A stretch of 64,000 nt of DNA. Origin: Anaerolineaceae bacterium (GTDB lineage Bacteria > Chloroflexota > Anaerolineae > Anaerolineales > Anaerolineaceae). Every line of letters starts with the position of its first letter. Within the stretch, counting starts at the first letter, position 1. This document shows positions 36,249 to 44,976 of the stretch, piece after piece. Both the position numbers and the translations under genes were made by a program. The notes under the pieces were generated by a model. It was given only the letters and a program-made list of their open reading frames with translations. It was not told where the DNA came from and searched no databases. The stretch covers positions 330,078 through 394,077 of the forward strand of contig JAENYZ010000002.1 in the NCBI GenBank assembly GCA_016841525.1, read 5' to 3'.

Positions 36249-36512
36249 GAATCAGGTATCATGTATCAGGTACTGGGTATTAGGTACTAGTGGCCCGTGA
36301 CCCGTCCTCATGTTCCTTCTGTGATTGACTGAATACTGTAATAATTGACTGGAAATACGGTTGTTTATGTTCCCACTATTGATGTTACTAGGTCAGCTTG
36401 AGGAATGCCCAAGTACCTGAGTGATCCCGTCAACGGAAATGAGGACGATATACTGTTTCCCAATAACTAATTCCTAATACCTGATAACTATTCTCCAATT
36501 CCTACTCTTAAA
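36249..36512. repeat. Intergenic element with GGTATCAGGTA-type inverted ends
   Basis: The left end reads CAGGTATCATGTATCAGG then GGTATTAGGTACTA, followed by TGACCCGTCCT. The right end carries CTAATACCTGATAACTA in the opposite sense. This is the counterpart of the element at 14.37-14.59 kb, in inverted orientation. There is no gene in it. Confidence 0.62.
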
Positions 36513-36518
36513 CCAAAA

Positions 36519-36545
36519 GAGGCTATCCCGGGTTGGGATAGCCTC
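36519..36545 (-). terminator. Intrinsic terminator of the ferredoxin gene
   Basis: GAGGCTATCCC pairs perfectly with GGGATAGCCTC around five bases. On the minus strand it is followed by TTTTGGTTT. Confidence 0.88.
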
Positions 36546-36574
36546 TCGGTTTGTCAATCAATTATTGAGGTAGA

Positions 36575-36769
36575 TTACTCTTCAACAATGATGATCGCTT
36601 CTTCAGGGCATTCTTCGACTGATTGTCGAACTGCGTCTTCGTATTCTTCTGGTACAGGGTCAAGTAAAACTTCTGCAAAGGGCTCATTAGCCAGGCTGAA
36701 TACCTCAGGGGCCAGACCTTCACAAATCCCGCAACCTAAGCACAAATCTTCATCAACGATAACCTTCAT
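36575..36769 (-). CDS. Small [4Fe-4S] ferredoxin
   Basis: A 64-residue acidic electron carrier. CLGCGIC at residues 10-16 supplies three cysteines and CPEEAI near residue 54 the fourth, giving one cubane cluster, as in monocluster ferredoxins of Thermotoga or Desulfovibrio type. GGAGG precedes the ATG. It is a single-gene transcript with its own terminator. Confidence 0.92.
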   Translation of the reverse strand: MKVIVDEDLCLGCGICEGLAPEVFSLANEPFAEVLLDPVPEEYEDAVRQSVEECPEEAIIIVEE

Positions 36770-37064
36770 TAGACATCCTCCTAAATATATTTTGAACTCT
36801 GACTGAACGTACGAGTGTTTTTACACCGTTTTGGTCTTATCAATCGCTGTGTGCGTTGATAGTTGGTACGTTTTCCAGCGACATTATACCACAAGCAATA
36901 GAAATGAATAGTTATTTTTAGCATTCAATTCAGTGATGAATTAAATATGGATAATACCAAAAAGAATGATTTTGCAATTATTAGCGGGATTTATCGTCCA
37001 CTCATCGCCTAATGAAATTATTGATGGAATGCCATTTATGAAATTTACCGTATAATTCAAAGGG

Positions 37065-37577
37065 ATGAATGAGGAGGAACCAATTTTGCCTGATGACTTA
37101 TTGACCTTATTGCCTTATGGATTGGCAGGCTCAGTTTACCGCAGCCCGCTGCCTTTCAGCCCGCTTTTTGACCGCAAGGGGTTACTGCTGGATGCATTTC
37201 TCAAGCATGGCGTTGACGTTGTGGTCATGCTGACGCCGAAGTCAGAAGTTAAAGATTTGACCGGCCTGGATTTGTTTACACGCTATCAACAGCTTGGTTT
37301 TGATGTAATTTATGCCCCAGTTCAGGATTTTTCAATTCCCCCAAAAGGCGCTTTCCAGGAACCGGTTAAACGAATTTTGCGCGCTGCGAAGTCTGGTCTG
37401 ACATCAGTCATACACTGCCATGCAGGGCTGGGACGGACGGGTATGTTTGCTGCTTGTTTGGCAAAGGTCGTTTTCGATCTGGATGGCGGGCAAGCATCTG
37501 ATTGGGTGCGCCAGTATATCACCCGTGCAATTGAAACCCCGGAACAACGGCGATTTATCGAAGAATTTGTTTATTGA
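37065..37577 (+). CDS. Protein tyrosine / dual-specificity phosphatase-like protein
   Basis: A cysteine-based phosphatase of up to 170 residues. The P-loop HCHAGLGRTG is at 117-126 with Cys118 and Arg124, and a likely general acid Asp88 is in VQDFSIP. TATAAT lies eight bases before the ATG. Alternatively, translation may begin at a TTG at 37086, eight bases after GAGGAGG, which would fit the promoter better and shorten the protein by seven residues. The substrate is unknown. It is convergent with the DUF4261 gene, only five bases apart. Confidence 0.85.
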   Translation: MNEEEPILPDDLLTLLPYGLAGSVYRSPLPFSPLFDRKGLLLDAFLKHGVDVVVMLTPKSEVKDLTGLDLFTRYQQLGFDVIYAPVQDFSIPPKGAFQEPVKRILRAAKSGLTSVIHCHAGLGRTGMFAACLAKVVFDLDGGQASDWVRQYITRAIETPEQRRFIEEFVY

Positions 37578-37582
37578 CAGGG

Positions 37583-38428
37583 TTAACCGGGCTTTGTAAT
37601 ATCATCGGGCGCGCTCTTTTCGATCACCAGCGTACCGGATGGACCCATCAGGAAATCTGCGCCTTCTGGCACTTCAGCAAACTTCAAGTATTGTCCCTGC
37701 TGCGTGATTTCCAGGGTGTCCCCTGCGGTGACGAAAACATCCTGTTCATAGAGGTAATAAAAGATATTGACAAAGTGGTTGATGATTTCTACCTCATCCT
37801 CATTGTCACGTACAAAATAAGCTAAATCGGGCACATCAAAGATGTGATGCCCTTTCGTAACCAGCCAATAATTTTCCTTTTCAACAAAGAATTTAACCGT
37901 GCCTGCCCACAAATTTAGCGGAATATCCTGTCTATAACTACGGATGGCATCAGGGCTGAGATAGTCTGCCGGTGGGTGGGCTGTCCATGCGTTTTCGTTG
38001 ACGATGCCCAGCAGATCCTCACCCGCAAAGGCGCGGGCTGTTTGATAAAGGGTGATCATTTTTTCAACAGGATCGTATGCTGAACCCCGATAAACAAGGC
38101 TGAGATGGGATTGGTGCTGGCGCATGGCGGCTTTTATTTGCGGCTGCCATGGGGAGGTGTGGATTGTGCAGTCTGCGATTTCCTGGGGAAGCGGGTTGGT
38201 TAATCCCGCGATTTGAATTCTATGTAATCCAAATTGAATCTCGCCAAGGCATTGTTCGGCTTGCTGTATGGTCCATGAAACCTGAATGCCCTGGTCATTT
38301 GAGCTGTCTAGAACTGGTTGGATCGCCACAATTATATCTTCCTCATCGGGTGTGGGGAATGACGGTGCGCCATAGATTAAATGAATTGTTGGCAGAAGCT
38401 GGTTTGTCATTTGTGATTGATCTGTCAT
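37583..38428 (-). CDS. DUF4261 domain protein
   Basis: A 281-residue soluble protein, assigned to DUF4261 from the general layout (HHIFDVPDLAYFV and NHFVNIFYYLYEQDVFVTAGDTLEI in the C-terminal third). Relatives are often annotated beside other orphan domains and have no known activity. It is about the usual size. The assignment is moderate. Confidence 0.65.
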   Translation of the reverse strand: MTDQSQMTNQLLPTIHLIYGAPSFPTPDEEDIIVAIQPVLDSSNDQGIQVSWTIQQAEQCLGEIQFGLHRIQIAGLTNPLPQEIADCTIHTSPWQPQIKAAMRQHQSHLSLVYRGSAYDPVEKMITLYQTARAFAGEDLLGIVNENAWTAHPPADYLSPDAIRSYRQDIPLNLWAGTVKFFVEKENYWLVTKGHHIFDVPDLAYFVRDNEDEVEIINHFVNIFYYLYEQDVFVTAGDTLEITQQGQYLKFAEVPEGADFLMGPSGTLVIEKSAPDDITKPG

Positions 38429-38581
38429 TGTTCCCTATCTCTTTTCAATTGCTGTTTGAATATGATTATGCCTTATTCTGCTTATTCTTCAAAGGTCCAA
38501 TACCCCGAAAATTTAGGAATGTTTACAAGCAGGGCATGCTCAGTGGTAAAATGGAAAAAACATTGAGAAAGAGGTTGAAAA

Positions 38582-39106
38582 ATGGCGAATTATCCATTAA
38601 GTGTTACGTACACGCCAGAAGCAAAGGATTATGTCCGTGCTTCACGCGCGTTGGCGAAGAAAACGACCAGCTTCATCATAATGGCGGCGCTCCTTATTCT
38701 GGCGATGCTGGGGGCGCTGGTTGTTCTGCTTGTGCCATCCCTTGGCGATCAAAACTGGAAAAACATTGCCCTGATACTGTTGGTTGTGGGCATTTTCTAC
38801 ATTGTTTATTATTTTGCCGTTATCCCCTGGCAGCTCACCCGGGCTTATAAGAAGAATGAACACCTGAAAGTGGAACGGACTTTCATTTTTACAAACGAGA
38901 ATATCCAGGTAAAGGTGGGGGAGGATGGTACAGTATTGAATTGGGACCAATTTCAAAGAGTAATGGATGCCAAAGATTTCTACCTGATGGTCTTTAAAGA
39001 CGGACAAAAATTATACTTTTTCATCCCTGAGCGGGCATTCAACGAAGAAATGACAGAAGAAACCTTTATCGATCTACTGTATGAGAAATCCATTCAAATC
39101 ATTTGA
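38582..39106 (+). CDS. YcxB-like membrane protein
   Basis: A 174-residue protein with two membrane helices (about 32-55 and 63-83) and a C-terminal cytoplasmic domain of YcxB/PH-like character (ENIQVKVGEDGTVLNWDQFQRV, DFYLMVFKDGQKLYFFIPERAF). The tryptophan-aspartate strand and the IPxRAF end are typical of the family. No function is assigned. AGAGG precedes the ATG. Confidence 0.78.
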   Translation: MANYPLSVTYTPEAKDYVRASRALAKKTTSFIIMAALLILAMLGALVVLLVPSLGDQNWKNIALILLVVGIFYIVYYFAVIPWQLTRAYKKNEHLKVERTFIFTNENIQVKVGEDGTVLNWDQFQRVMDAKDFYLMVFKDGQKLYFFIPERAFNEEMTEETFIDLLYEKSIQII

Positions 39107-39170
39107 CGAACCCAAATAAGCAGCTTGAGTACCATGCGCTTTAAACTCGCGACAGCATTGGAGAAAAAAC

Positions 39171-40868
39171 ATGACTTTAGAAACGATCCTTATTTCTTTG
39201 GGGATTGGATTGGTGGTTCTGATCCTCTTCCTGGTAGGTTTTGTGATATTACGTACAGTTTTATATTCCCCGCCTCAAAAGAAGCTCCCACCCAGGGACT
39301 TTGTGTCGATCGACGGCCGGTCAGTGGCAGAGCGTTTGGGCCTGGCAGTGCAATACCGGACAATAGCCGATCATGATCCATCGAAGATTGATGGGAACAG
39401 TTTTTTAGGGCTGCACCGATTGTTCAAAACCCTTTATCCCCAGGTTCATGACAAGCTCACTCTTGAAACAGTCAATGACTACAGCTTGCTTTACACCTGG
39501 CAGGGGAAGAATCCGGATCTAAAGCCGATCATGCTCATTTCGCATTTGGATGTCGTTCCGGCAGATGAGAGCGAGGACGGCGGCTGGAAATACCCACCTT
39601 TCAGCGGTGAAATTGCTGAAGATTGTGTGTGGGGGCGGGGCACCCTGGATATTAAGAATGGGGTCATCGGTATTTTTGAGGCGGTAGAATATTTGATCAA
39701 GCATGATTTTGAGCCTGAACGCACGGTTTACCTGGGGTTTGGTCATGATGAGGAGATTGGCGGGAAGAACGGCGCCGCAGCCATCGCTGCTTTGCTTGAA
39801 TCTCGCGGCGTTGAGCTTGCCTGTTTGCTGGATGAAGGCGGTGCTATAATAGACGCGTTCCTGCCCGGTGTTGAAACCCCGGTGGGTGCAATTGGCATTT
39901 CAGAAAAAGGCTATCTCAGTTTGAAATTGTCGGTTTCCGTTGAGGGTGGGCACTCATCAATGCCGCCGCAAGAAACAGCCATCGGGATTCTTTCCAAGGC
40001 TATTGCGAACCTTGAGTCCAAGCCCATGCCAACCCACCTTGAAGTGGTGGAATTCTTGATGAGTTACCTGGGGTCCGCGCTGCCCTTTACACAGCGAATG
40101 ATGTATGCAAATACCTGGTTATTTGGCGGTGTTTTGAAGAAGAAATTAGCGAAGTCGAATATGTTAAACGCAAGCATGCGTACAACCACCGCACCAACTA
40201 TCGTCAATGCCGGTGTTAAGGATAATATTCTGCCAGGTAAAGCTGAAGCAGTTGTTAATTTCAGGATCATGCCTGGGGATGATTTACGCGCTGTTTACGA
40301 GATGGTTTTAGAGCGGATCAATGATGAACGCGTGCAAGTGTCTCCATTGGAAGGGGAGACATTGGAAGGGGAGTCTGGCTGGAACCCATCACCTGTTGCT
40401 GATACAGAATCGCCTTATTTCGGCCGCCTTGAAAACCTCGTCAGGCAAGCATTCCCCGGATCATTAACCTGCCCTTACCTGGTCTTGGGTGGGACGGATG
40501 CCCGCAGATATGCACCTGTGACGGCGAATGCCTTCCGATTTAACCCTGTTAGGGTGAGCAGGGAAGACCTGCAGCGGATGCACGGCGTGGATGAATGCCT
40601 TTCGATTGAAAACTGCGCCAAAATGGCCTCGTTTTATATTGCTTATATCCAGGAGATCAGCAGCCTGACCGATGAGGAAGAACCGGTATTGGAAGAAGTG
40701 GTTGTATCTAAAGAAATTGAAATAGAGCCTGAGTTGCTTGATGCTGACGAGGAAATTGTATTGACAGATGAAGAGAAGGCGGCTTTCCAGGCAGCATTGT
40801 CCGATCGAGGAGTCGATAAAACATCTGGAGAGGAAGTATCCCAAGAATCCCGGGAAGAATATCTCTAG
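39171..40868 (+). CDS. M20 family carboxypeptidase with N-terminal membrane anchor
   Basis: A 565-residue M20 peptidase of the carboxypeptidase S (CPS1)-like group. An N-terminal membrane helix (about 7-30) is followed by metal-binding blocks LISHLDVVPAD, WGRGTLDIKNG and FGHDEEIGG. The dimerisation region and the C-terminal LGGTDARRY follow. The last 65 residues are a long acidic tail not found in the core family. The function is release of C-terminal residues from peptides. GGAG lies seven bases before the ATG. Confidence 0.9.
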   Translation: MTLETILISLGIGLVVLILFLVGFVILRTVLYSPPQKKLPPRDFVSIDGRSVAERLGLAVQYRTIADHDPSKIDGNSFLGLHRLFKTLYPQVHDKLTLETVNDYSLLYTWQGKNPDLKPIMLISHLDVVPADESEDGGWKYPPFSGEIAEDCVWGRGTLDIKNGVIGIFEAVEYLIKHDFEPERTVYLGFGHDEEIGGKNGAAAIAALLESRGVELACLLDEGGAIIDAFLPGVETPVGAIGISEKGYLSLKLSVSVEGGHSSMPPQETAIGILSKAIANLESKPMPTHLEVVEFLMSYLGSALPFTQRMMYANTWLFGGVLKKKLAKSNMLNASMRTTTAPTIVNAGVKDNILPGKAEAVVNFRIMPGDDLRAVYEMVLERINDERVQVSPLEGETLEGESGWNPSPVADTESPYFGRLENLVRQAFPGSLTCPYLVLGGTDARRYAPVTANAFRFNPVRVSREDLQRMHGVDECLSIENCAKMASFYIAYIQEISSLTDEEEPVLEEVVVSKEIEIEPELLDADEEIVLTDEEKAAFQAALSDRGVDKTSGEEVSQESREEYL

Positions 40869-41067
40869 ATCCTCACTCGTAGACTCAAATATCATTAAAA
40901 CATTCGGGGCTTGTCTGTCCTCAATTAGTCGAAACTTCGTGCCGTGCCCATACAGAGCCAATTATTTTTTTGTTCAGGCAATTATTGGTTTATACCACTA
41001 TGTTTTCATTGACCCGTGGACCAATAAAATAAGTTATAAATTATCCACTTGCTTGGTCTGCTGATAA

Positions 41068-41511
41068 TCAGCCCCAAACAATTTTAGGGGAATCACCGCG
41101 CAGAAAGTCTGCCAATAAATCACCTTCTTTTGAGCCGGCTCGATCAGCCAGGAGGGCGATCAGGTCTTTTTCGGTGACCGGTTCATCGGGGTCCCGGGCT
41201 GTTTTATCCAAATCGACGCCGACACCGACCAGGAGCTTGCGCAGGGTGGGCTCGTCAAGCTGGACCTGTTCCATGACTTCGGAAAGCGTGTAGGTGATGG
41301 GGTGTGCTTCAATCACATTTCCCAGGAAATTGTCCAACCTTTTCAGGTCGTAGATCACCAGTTTTAAATCGGCGTTGTTGAGTTGGATGTATTCCTCTAC
41401 ATTTGTCATGACCTGTTCGGTTTGATGATGGATCTTTTCCGCCAGTACACGGACAGCTTCCTGATGTTGAATTTCTTCTTCGTCACCCGTATTGATTGCT
41501 TTTGGGTCCAT
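41068..41511 (-). CDS. Hypothetical protein
   Basis: A 147-residue acidic, mostly alpha-helical soluble protein, with a heptad-rich N-terminal half (about 15-60). I do not recognise a family, and no signal peptide or membrane segment is seen. It sits between the carboxypeptidase and amidase genes. Confidence 0.6.
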   Translation of the reverse strand: MDPKAINTGDEEEIQHQEAVRVLAEKIHHQTEQVMTNVEEYIQLNNADLKLVIYDLKRLDNFLGNVIEAHPITYTLSEVMEQVQLDEPTLRKLLVGVGVDLDKTARDPDEPVTEKDLIALLADRAGSKEGDLLADFLRGDSPKIVWG

Positions 41512-41658
41512 ATTGGTTTGCCTTTCATGCTGTTTGGAATGGCGCTTATTATGATGATATCAGAAAATGTAACAGGGGTGGGGGATTTTTATTGATTTTT
41601 TAGGTCAATTAAATTGGAATGAAAATGTCATAATCCAAGGTAAATCTACTGGGCTTTC

Positions 41659-41783
41659 CGGAGTGTGGGTCCCACGCCAAACCCTTGTGGTTTGGTGTCA
41701 ACCCGCTTTTTCGATAGCCTCGATCTGTTTGATGTTCAAACCTTGCGGACTGACCCTCACCAGGGCAGGGTCCGCACTCCAAG
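41659..41783. repeat. MITE-like element with GGAGTG-type terminal inverted repeats
   Basis: GGAGTGTGGGTCC on the left and GGTCCGCACTCC on the right are about 11-of-14 matched inverted ends of a 125-base element. Inside, GCCAAACCC-TTGT-GGTTTGG makes a further hairpin and CAACCCGCTTTTT follows. A similar fragment lies near 7.73 kb. No gene is present between 41512 and 41795. Confidence 0.6.
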
Positions 41784-41795
41784 ACGAGGGATTAT

Positions 41796-42980
41796 TTACC
41801 GCATGATTCGCGGCAAATAATAGCGGTGATTCAATTCAGGTGGGACTACCGAAATATCCTGGCATGTCACACCCCGAAAGTCACAGATCCCTGCCACAAT
41901 GGCTTTTGCTGCAAGGATCTTGAAGGCTTCATCATGAAGGTAGGTGTTATCAGGATAAAAGGTGTCCATGAATGCCAGTTCGATCAAAATCGCAGGCATT
42001 TGAGCGTAATTGATTTCCCCATAGGCATCATAGGATTTTTTTACCCCGCGGCTCCACCAATCGTTGTCAAATTCGTCCCTGATGGTGCTGATGATTCTAT
42101 TGTGGACAGAAGACGCAAGCAACGGTGACCCAGGGTTGTTATCATGGTCGTAATAGGTTTCCGTGCCTGTAAGGGTGCCATCCCAACCATTGTTGTGCAG
42201 GCTGATGAAAATATCCGCGCCGTAATAGTTCGCCATGTAGGGGCGCGCTCGTATGTCGCTGTTGTAATTGGTGTTGCTGCCGTCATAAATGGTTGCCGGC
42301 AGTCCTGCAGCGATTGCGTATTGACGGCTGTTCTCCTGCCAGGTCGGGTAACCGCTGACGCCGATCCCTGCGTTGGGGTTGAATTGACGCAGTTGGATTA
42401 CCGTCGCCCCCTGGTTGGTCAGCGCAAACTGGACGTAATGCATAATTTCAGAATTGAGCGTGTCCTCTCGGATGCCCCAGAATTCAGATCGCTGCCACCA
42501 CCACTCGCCATATAATTCATTCCAGTAAAGGCCGTGACCCGGGCTGAGGGCGACCTTAACGCCAGACAGCGGACCTGAGCGGATGGATTCGAGAATCTCA
42601 GGTGGGTCGATCAGATCTTCGTATACAGGCATGGGCTGTCCCCAGTGATCCAGGGTCTGGCCTTCTACTTTGAAGGTGGTCATAAAATGCCTGTTGATGT
42701 CAAAGGCTTTATCCAGATCTGCCTGTAGTTGGGTGAAGATGCTTTCGTCAAACGTCCCCGGGGGCAGGATGGATTGGTCGAGGTTTATCACAAGGGCTTC
42801 ACCCTGGAAATAGACCTCAATAACAGAGGCATTTTTTTCTCTTAGCAAGGGATGTTCGTTCAGGAATGCGGAAATTTGGGATGGACCTGGAATGGGTGTT
42901 TGAGATTGTCCCAATCTGGGCGCGCTAAATGAGATGAATAATAATGCTGCGCTGATGAATAATTGGATGGATTTTTTCAT
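41796..42980 (-). CDS. Secreted N-acetylmuramoyl-L-alanine amidase (Amidase_3) with YLPRIMR tail
   Basis: A 394-residue exported peptidoglycan amidase. The signal peptide covers about residues 1-26, then comes a pre-domain of about 110 residues. The Amidase_3 domain begins VKVALSPGHG with zinc ligand His149, and continues with ISLHNNG and ILIELAFMD, the expected second His and catalytic Glu. It cleaves the bond between MurNAc and L-Ala. The last residues, YYLPRIMR, match a C-terminal motif shared with two other secreted proteins in the window. Confidence 0.88.
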   Translation of the reverse strand: MKKSIQLFISAALLFISFSAPRLGQSQTPIPGPSQISAFLNEHPLLREKNASVIEVYFQGEALVINLDQSILPPGTFDESIFTQLQADLDKAFDINRHFMTTFKVEGQTLDHWGQPMPVYEDLIDPPEILESIRSGPLSGVKVALSPGHGLYWNELYGEWWWQRSEFWGIREDTLNSEIMHYVQFALTNQGATVIQLRQFNPNAGIGVSGYPTWQENSRQYAIAAGLPATIYDGSNTNYNSDIRARPYMANYYGADIFISLHNNGWDGTLTGTETYYDHDNNPGSPLLASSVHNRIISTIRDEFDNDWWSRGVKKSYDAYGEINYAQMPAILIELAFMDTFYPDNTYLHDEAFKILAAKAIVAGICDFRGVTCQDISVVPPELNHRYYLPRIMR

Positions 42981-43341
42981 GTTTTACCGATAAATAATGA
43001 TTGATGATTATGATACTCGGTTGCAAAGAATGTTCCATTAAGAAATTGTTAGGAAAATTGGAGATATTTGAAGCCCTGGAAAGGCATTTCCTTATCTCTG
43101 ATTGACTGTGCCGCTAAAATCAATTTCTTGATTTTATTATTGATGGCTGCAAATCAAAAAACCGGGAACTTAACAAGACTTTTAACTCAACCTTATTGAT
43201 CAAGGTGCTTGTGAAGAATTTTGATCTGATGCACAATGGGGAGGTTGAGAGCGATGTTGAAGCTATGATGGCGGGTGAGTAGGGAAATATTTACATATTT
43301 TTTTAAATTCCTGATTTTATCCAATTCAGCAGGATAATTTT
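42981..43341. other. Intergenic region, possible gene remnant
   Basis: No supported gene. A 50-codon open stretch ending at a TAG near 43282 reads like coding sequence (…HNGEVESDVEAMMAGE) but has no usable start and no ribosome site. It may be a decayed gene end. TTGTTT at about 43342 marks the -35 position of the next promoter. Confidence 0.3.
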
Positions 43342-43371
43342 TTGTTTTTTATTCAGCATAATCTGTATAAT
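43342..43371 (+). promoter_or_regulatory. Promoter of the methyltransferase/kinase gene group
   Basis: TTGTTT (-35) and TATAAT (43366-43371) are separated by 18 bases. Transcription would begin near 43378, making the ATG at 43399 the first well-placed start. Confidence 0.65.
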
Positions 43372-43398
43372 TATTATATGAAGGAAAGGGATAAGACC

Positions 43399-43875
43399 AT
43401 GAAAGAAAAAACGATTGAATATCTAAGCAATATTTTCCATGTGGCGACCATTATTCTTTACTTCACCCTTCTTTTTGCCTTGGTTGACCCCCCAAGCCTG
43501 CCAATTTTAAACTATCTCGCTTTCATATTCCTGGGATTGGGGATCATCTTCCTGGTGATGAGCCTGCGCCAGCATCAAGGCAAGGATAATCAAGCTATGG
43601 TATTTGACAGCAGCGTCTATGGGCTTGTGCGTCATCCTATGTATTTAGGGGCTATTTTCTTTTTTATAGCGATGGTGTGTTTTTTGCCGCATTGGATAAT
43701 GATGATCCTCAGCCCCCTCAATATCCTCCTTATTTACAGATTTATTCCGCTTGAGGAAAAGAAGAATATTGAAAAATTTGGGGAACCCTATCGCAATTAC
43801 ATGATGGATGTGCCGAGGATCAATCTAATTGTTGGGATCATAAAATGGATTAAAAGAAAACGCAATGATGAGTGA
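43399..43875 (+). CDS. Isoprenylcysteine carboxyl methyltransferase-like (PEMT/ICMT) membrane protein
   Basis: A 158-residue membrane protein with four hydrophobic segments. The C-terminal signature LVRHPMYLGAI and EEKKNIEKFGEPYRNY is typical of the ICMT/PEMT superfamily, which binds SAM at the membrane face and methylates small thiols, lipids or isoprenoid-linked groups. The substrate is unknown here. The start after GGAAAGGG is preferred. Two upstream in-frame ATGs lie before or at the predicted transcription start. Confidence 0.82.
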   Translation: MKEKTIEYLSNIFHVATIILYFTLLFALVDPPSLPILNYLAFIFLGLGIIFLVMSLRQHQGKDNQAMVFDSSVYGLVRHPMYLGAIFFFIAMVCFLPHWIMMILSPLNILLIYRFIPLEEKKNIEKFGEPYRNYMMDVPRINLIVGIIKWIKRKRNDE

Positions 43876-43919
43876 AATATCAGTTTCTAACTCTGCAAAT
43901 CGTCAGGAAATATAATCCT

Positions 43920-44963
43920 ATGACCAAGAAAGATTTTAAAGATCTCTCACGTCTGGAACGCCTCTACCGCTTCCGCCAGCTTGCGAAAAACGCCCTGCGT
44001 GGTTATGGCATGGAGAGTGCTGAATTGAGATTTCTTCAATATGGGGAAAATGTGATCTACCGGGTCGATTATCCAAATGGACCTTATTCGAGCGGCAATG
44101 ATACGCTTTATGTGCCTGATCGCTATTTGCTCCGTTTGCATGCCTGGGACGAGCCGGAATATATTAATTCGGAGATGATCTGGCTAAGTGCCCTGGCTAA
44201 CAGCGCAAACCTCCCGGTGCCAGTGCCTTTGTGCACGTTGGATGGTGATTACCTCTTCAAAATTTCCGACCCCGATCTTGGCGTGAGCCGCTGGGTGACA
44301 CTTTTATGCTGGATAGATGGTCGTAAAAGGAATAAAGGATTACGCCCGATCCATATGTCTGCTCTGGGACGAATGGTTGCAGAGCTCCACAATTATTCTT
44401 CCAGCTGGCAGCCGCCTGAGGGTTTCTCACGTCCGAAATGGGATTGGGATGCCCAGTTGGGCGGGTCTTTATTTGATGTTGATCGAGATGAATTGATCGA
44501 GACAATGCCGATCCAGTTTCAAGAGCCATTCAGGATCGTCTCTACCAGGGCTAAGAACGCTATGAGCAACCTTGGTGAAGGTTCAAATGCTTTTGGTTTG
44601 ATCCACGCTGATTTGTATCCTGAAAATGTCCTGTATAGGTCTGGGTTAGCTTGCCCGATCGATTTTGAGGACTGCGGCTACAGCTATTGGATCTGGGATA
44701 TTGCCGTTGCCCTGTGTACCTGGGCATGGGAAGAGAATTGGGAAGAGATGCGGGATGCTTTTTACGAGGGATATAACGCCATTCGAACCCTGCCTGAGGA
44801 ACAGTGGCGTATGCTCGATTTATTTGTCGCCACCCAATACGCGACCATGTTGTTGTGGGCGTCCGCTTTTTTATGGCATGATCCCAGAAGGTCGGGGGAA
44901 TATACATCGTGGCGGGATAACAGCGGACAGCGGCTTTTGAAGTATTTTAACCTCGAGGGTTGA
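43920..44963 (+). CDS. Aminoglycoside phosphotransferase-fold kinase (APH family), first of a tandem pair
   Basis: A 347-residue kinase-fold protein. The catalytic loop LIHADLYPENVLY and the metal-binding DFEDCGY block are clear (about residues 215-250). Relatives phosphorylate choline, homoserine, fructosamines or drugs, and the substrate cannot be read from sequence. The ATG after AGGAAAT is preferred over a GTG that overlaps the preceding stop. It is followed almost immediately by a second, divergent kinase of the same fold. Confidence 0.8.
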   Translation: MTKKDFKDLSRLERLYRFRQLAKNALRGYGMESAELRFLQYGENVIYRVDYPNGPYSSGNDTLYVPDRYLLRLHAWDEPEYINSEMIWLSALANSANLPVPVPLCTLDGDYLFKISDPDLGVSRWVTLLCWIDGRKRNKGLRPIHMSALGRMVAELHNYSSSWQPPEGFSRPKWDWDAQLGGSLFDVDRDELIETMPIQFQEPFRIVSTRAKNAMSNLGEGSNAFGLIHADLYPENVLYRSGLACPIDFEDCGYSYWIWDIAVALCTWAWEENWEEMRDAFYEGYNAIRTLPEEQWRMLDLFVATQYATMLLWASAFLWHDPRRSGEYTSWRDNSGQRLLKYFNLEG

Positions 44964-44976
44964 TGGAGTGAATAAT

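Noticed and set aside
43124-43282. Fifty-codon coding-like stretch before the ICMT-like gene
   Set aside because: No start codon or ribosome site and no recognised family. Noted only as a possible remnant.
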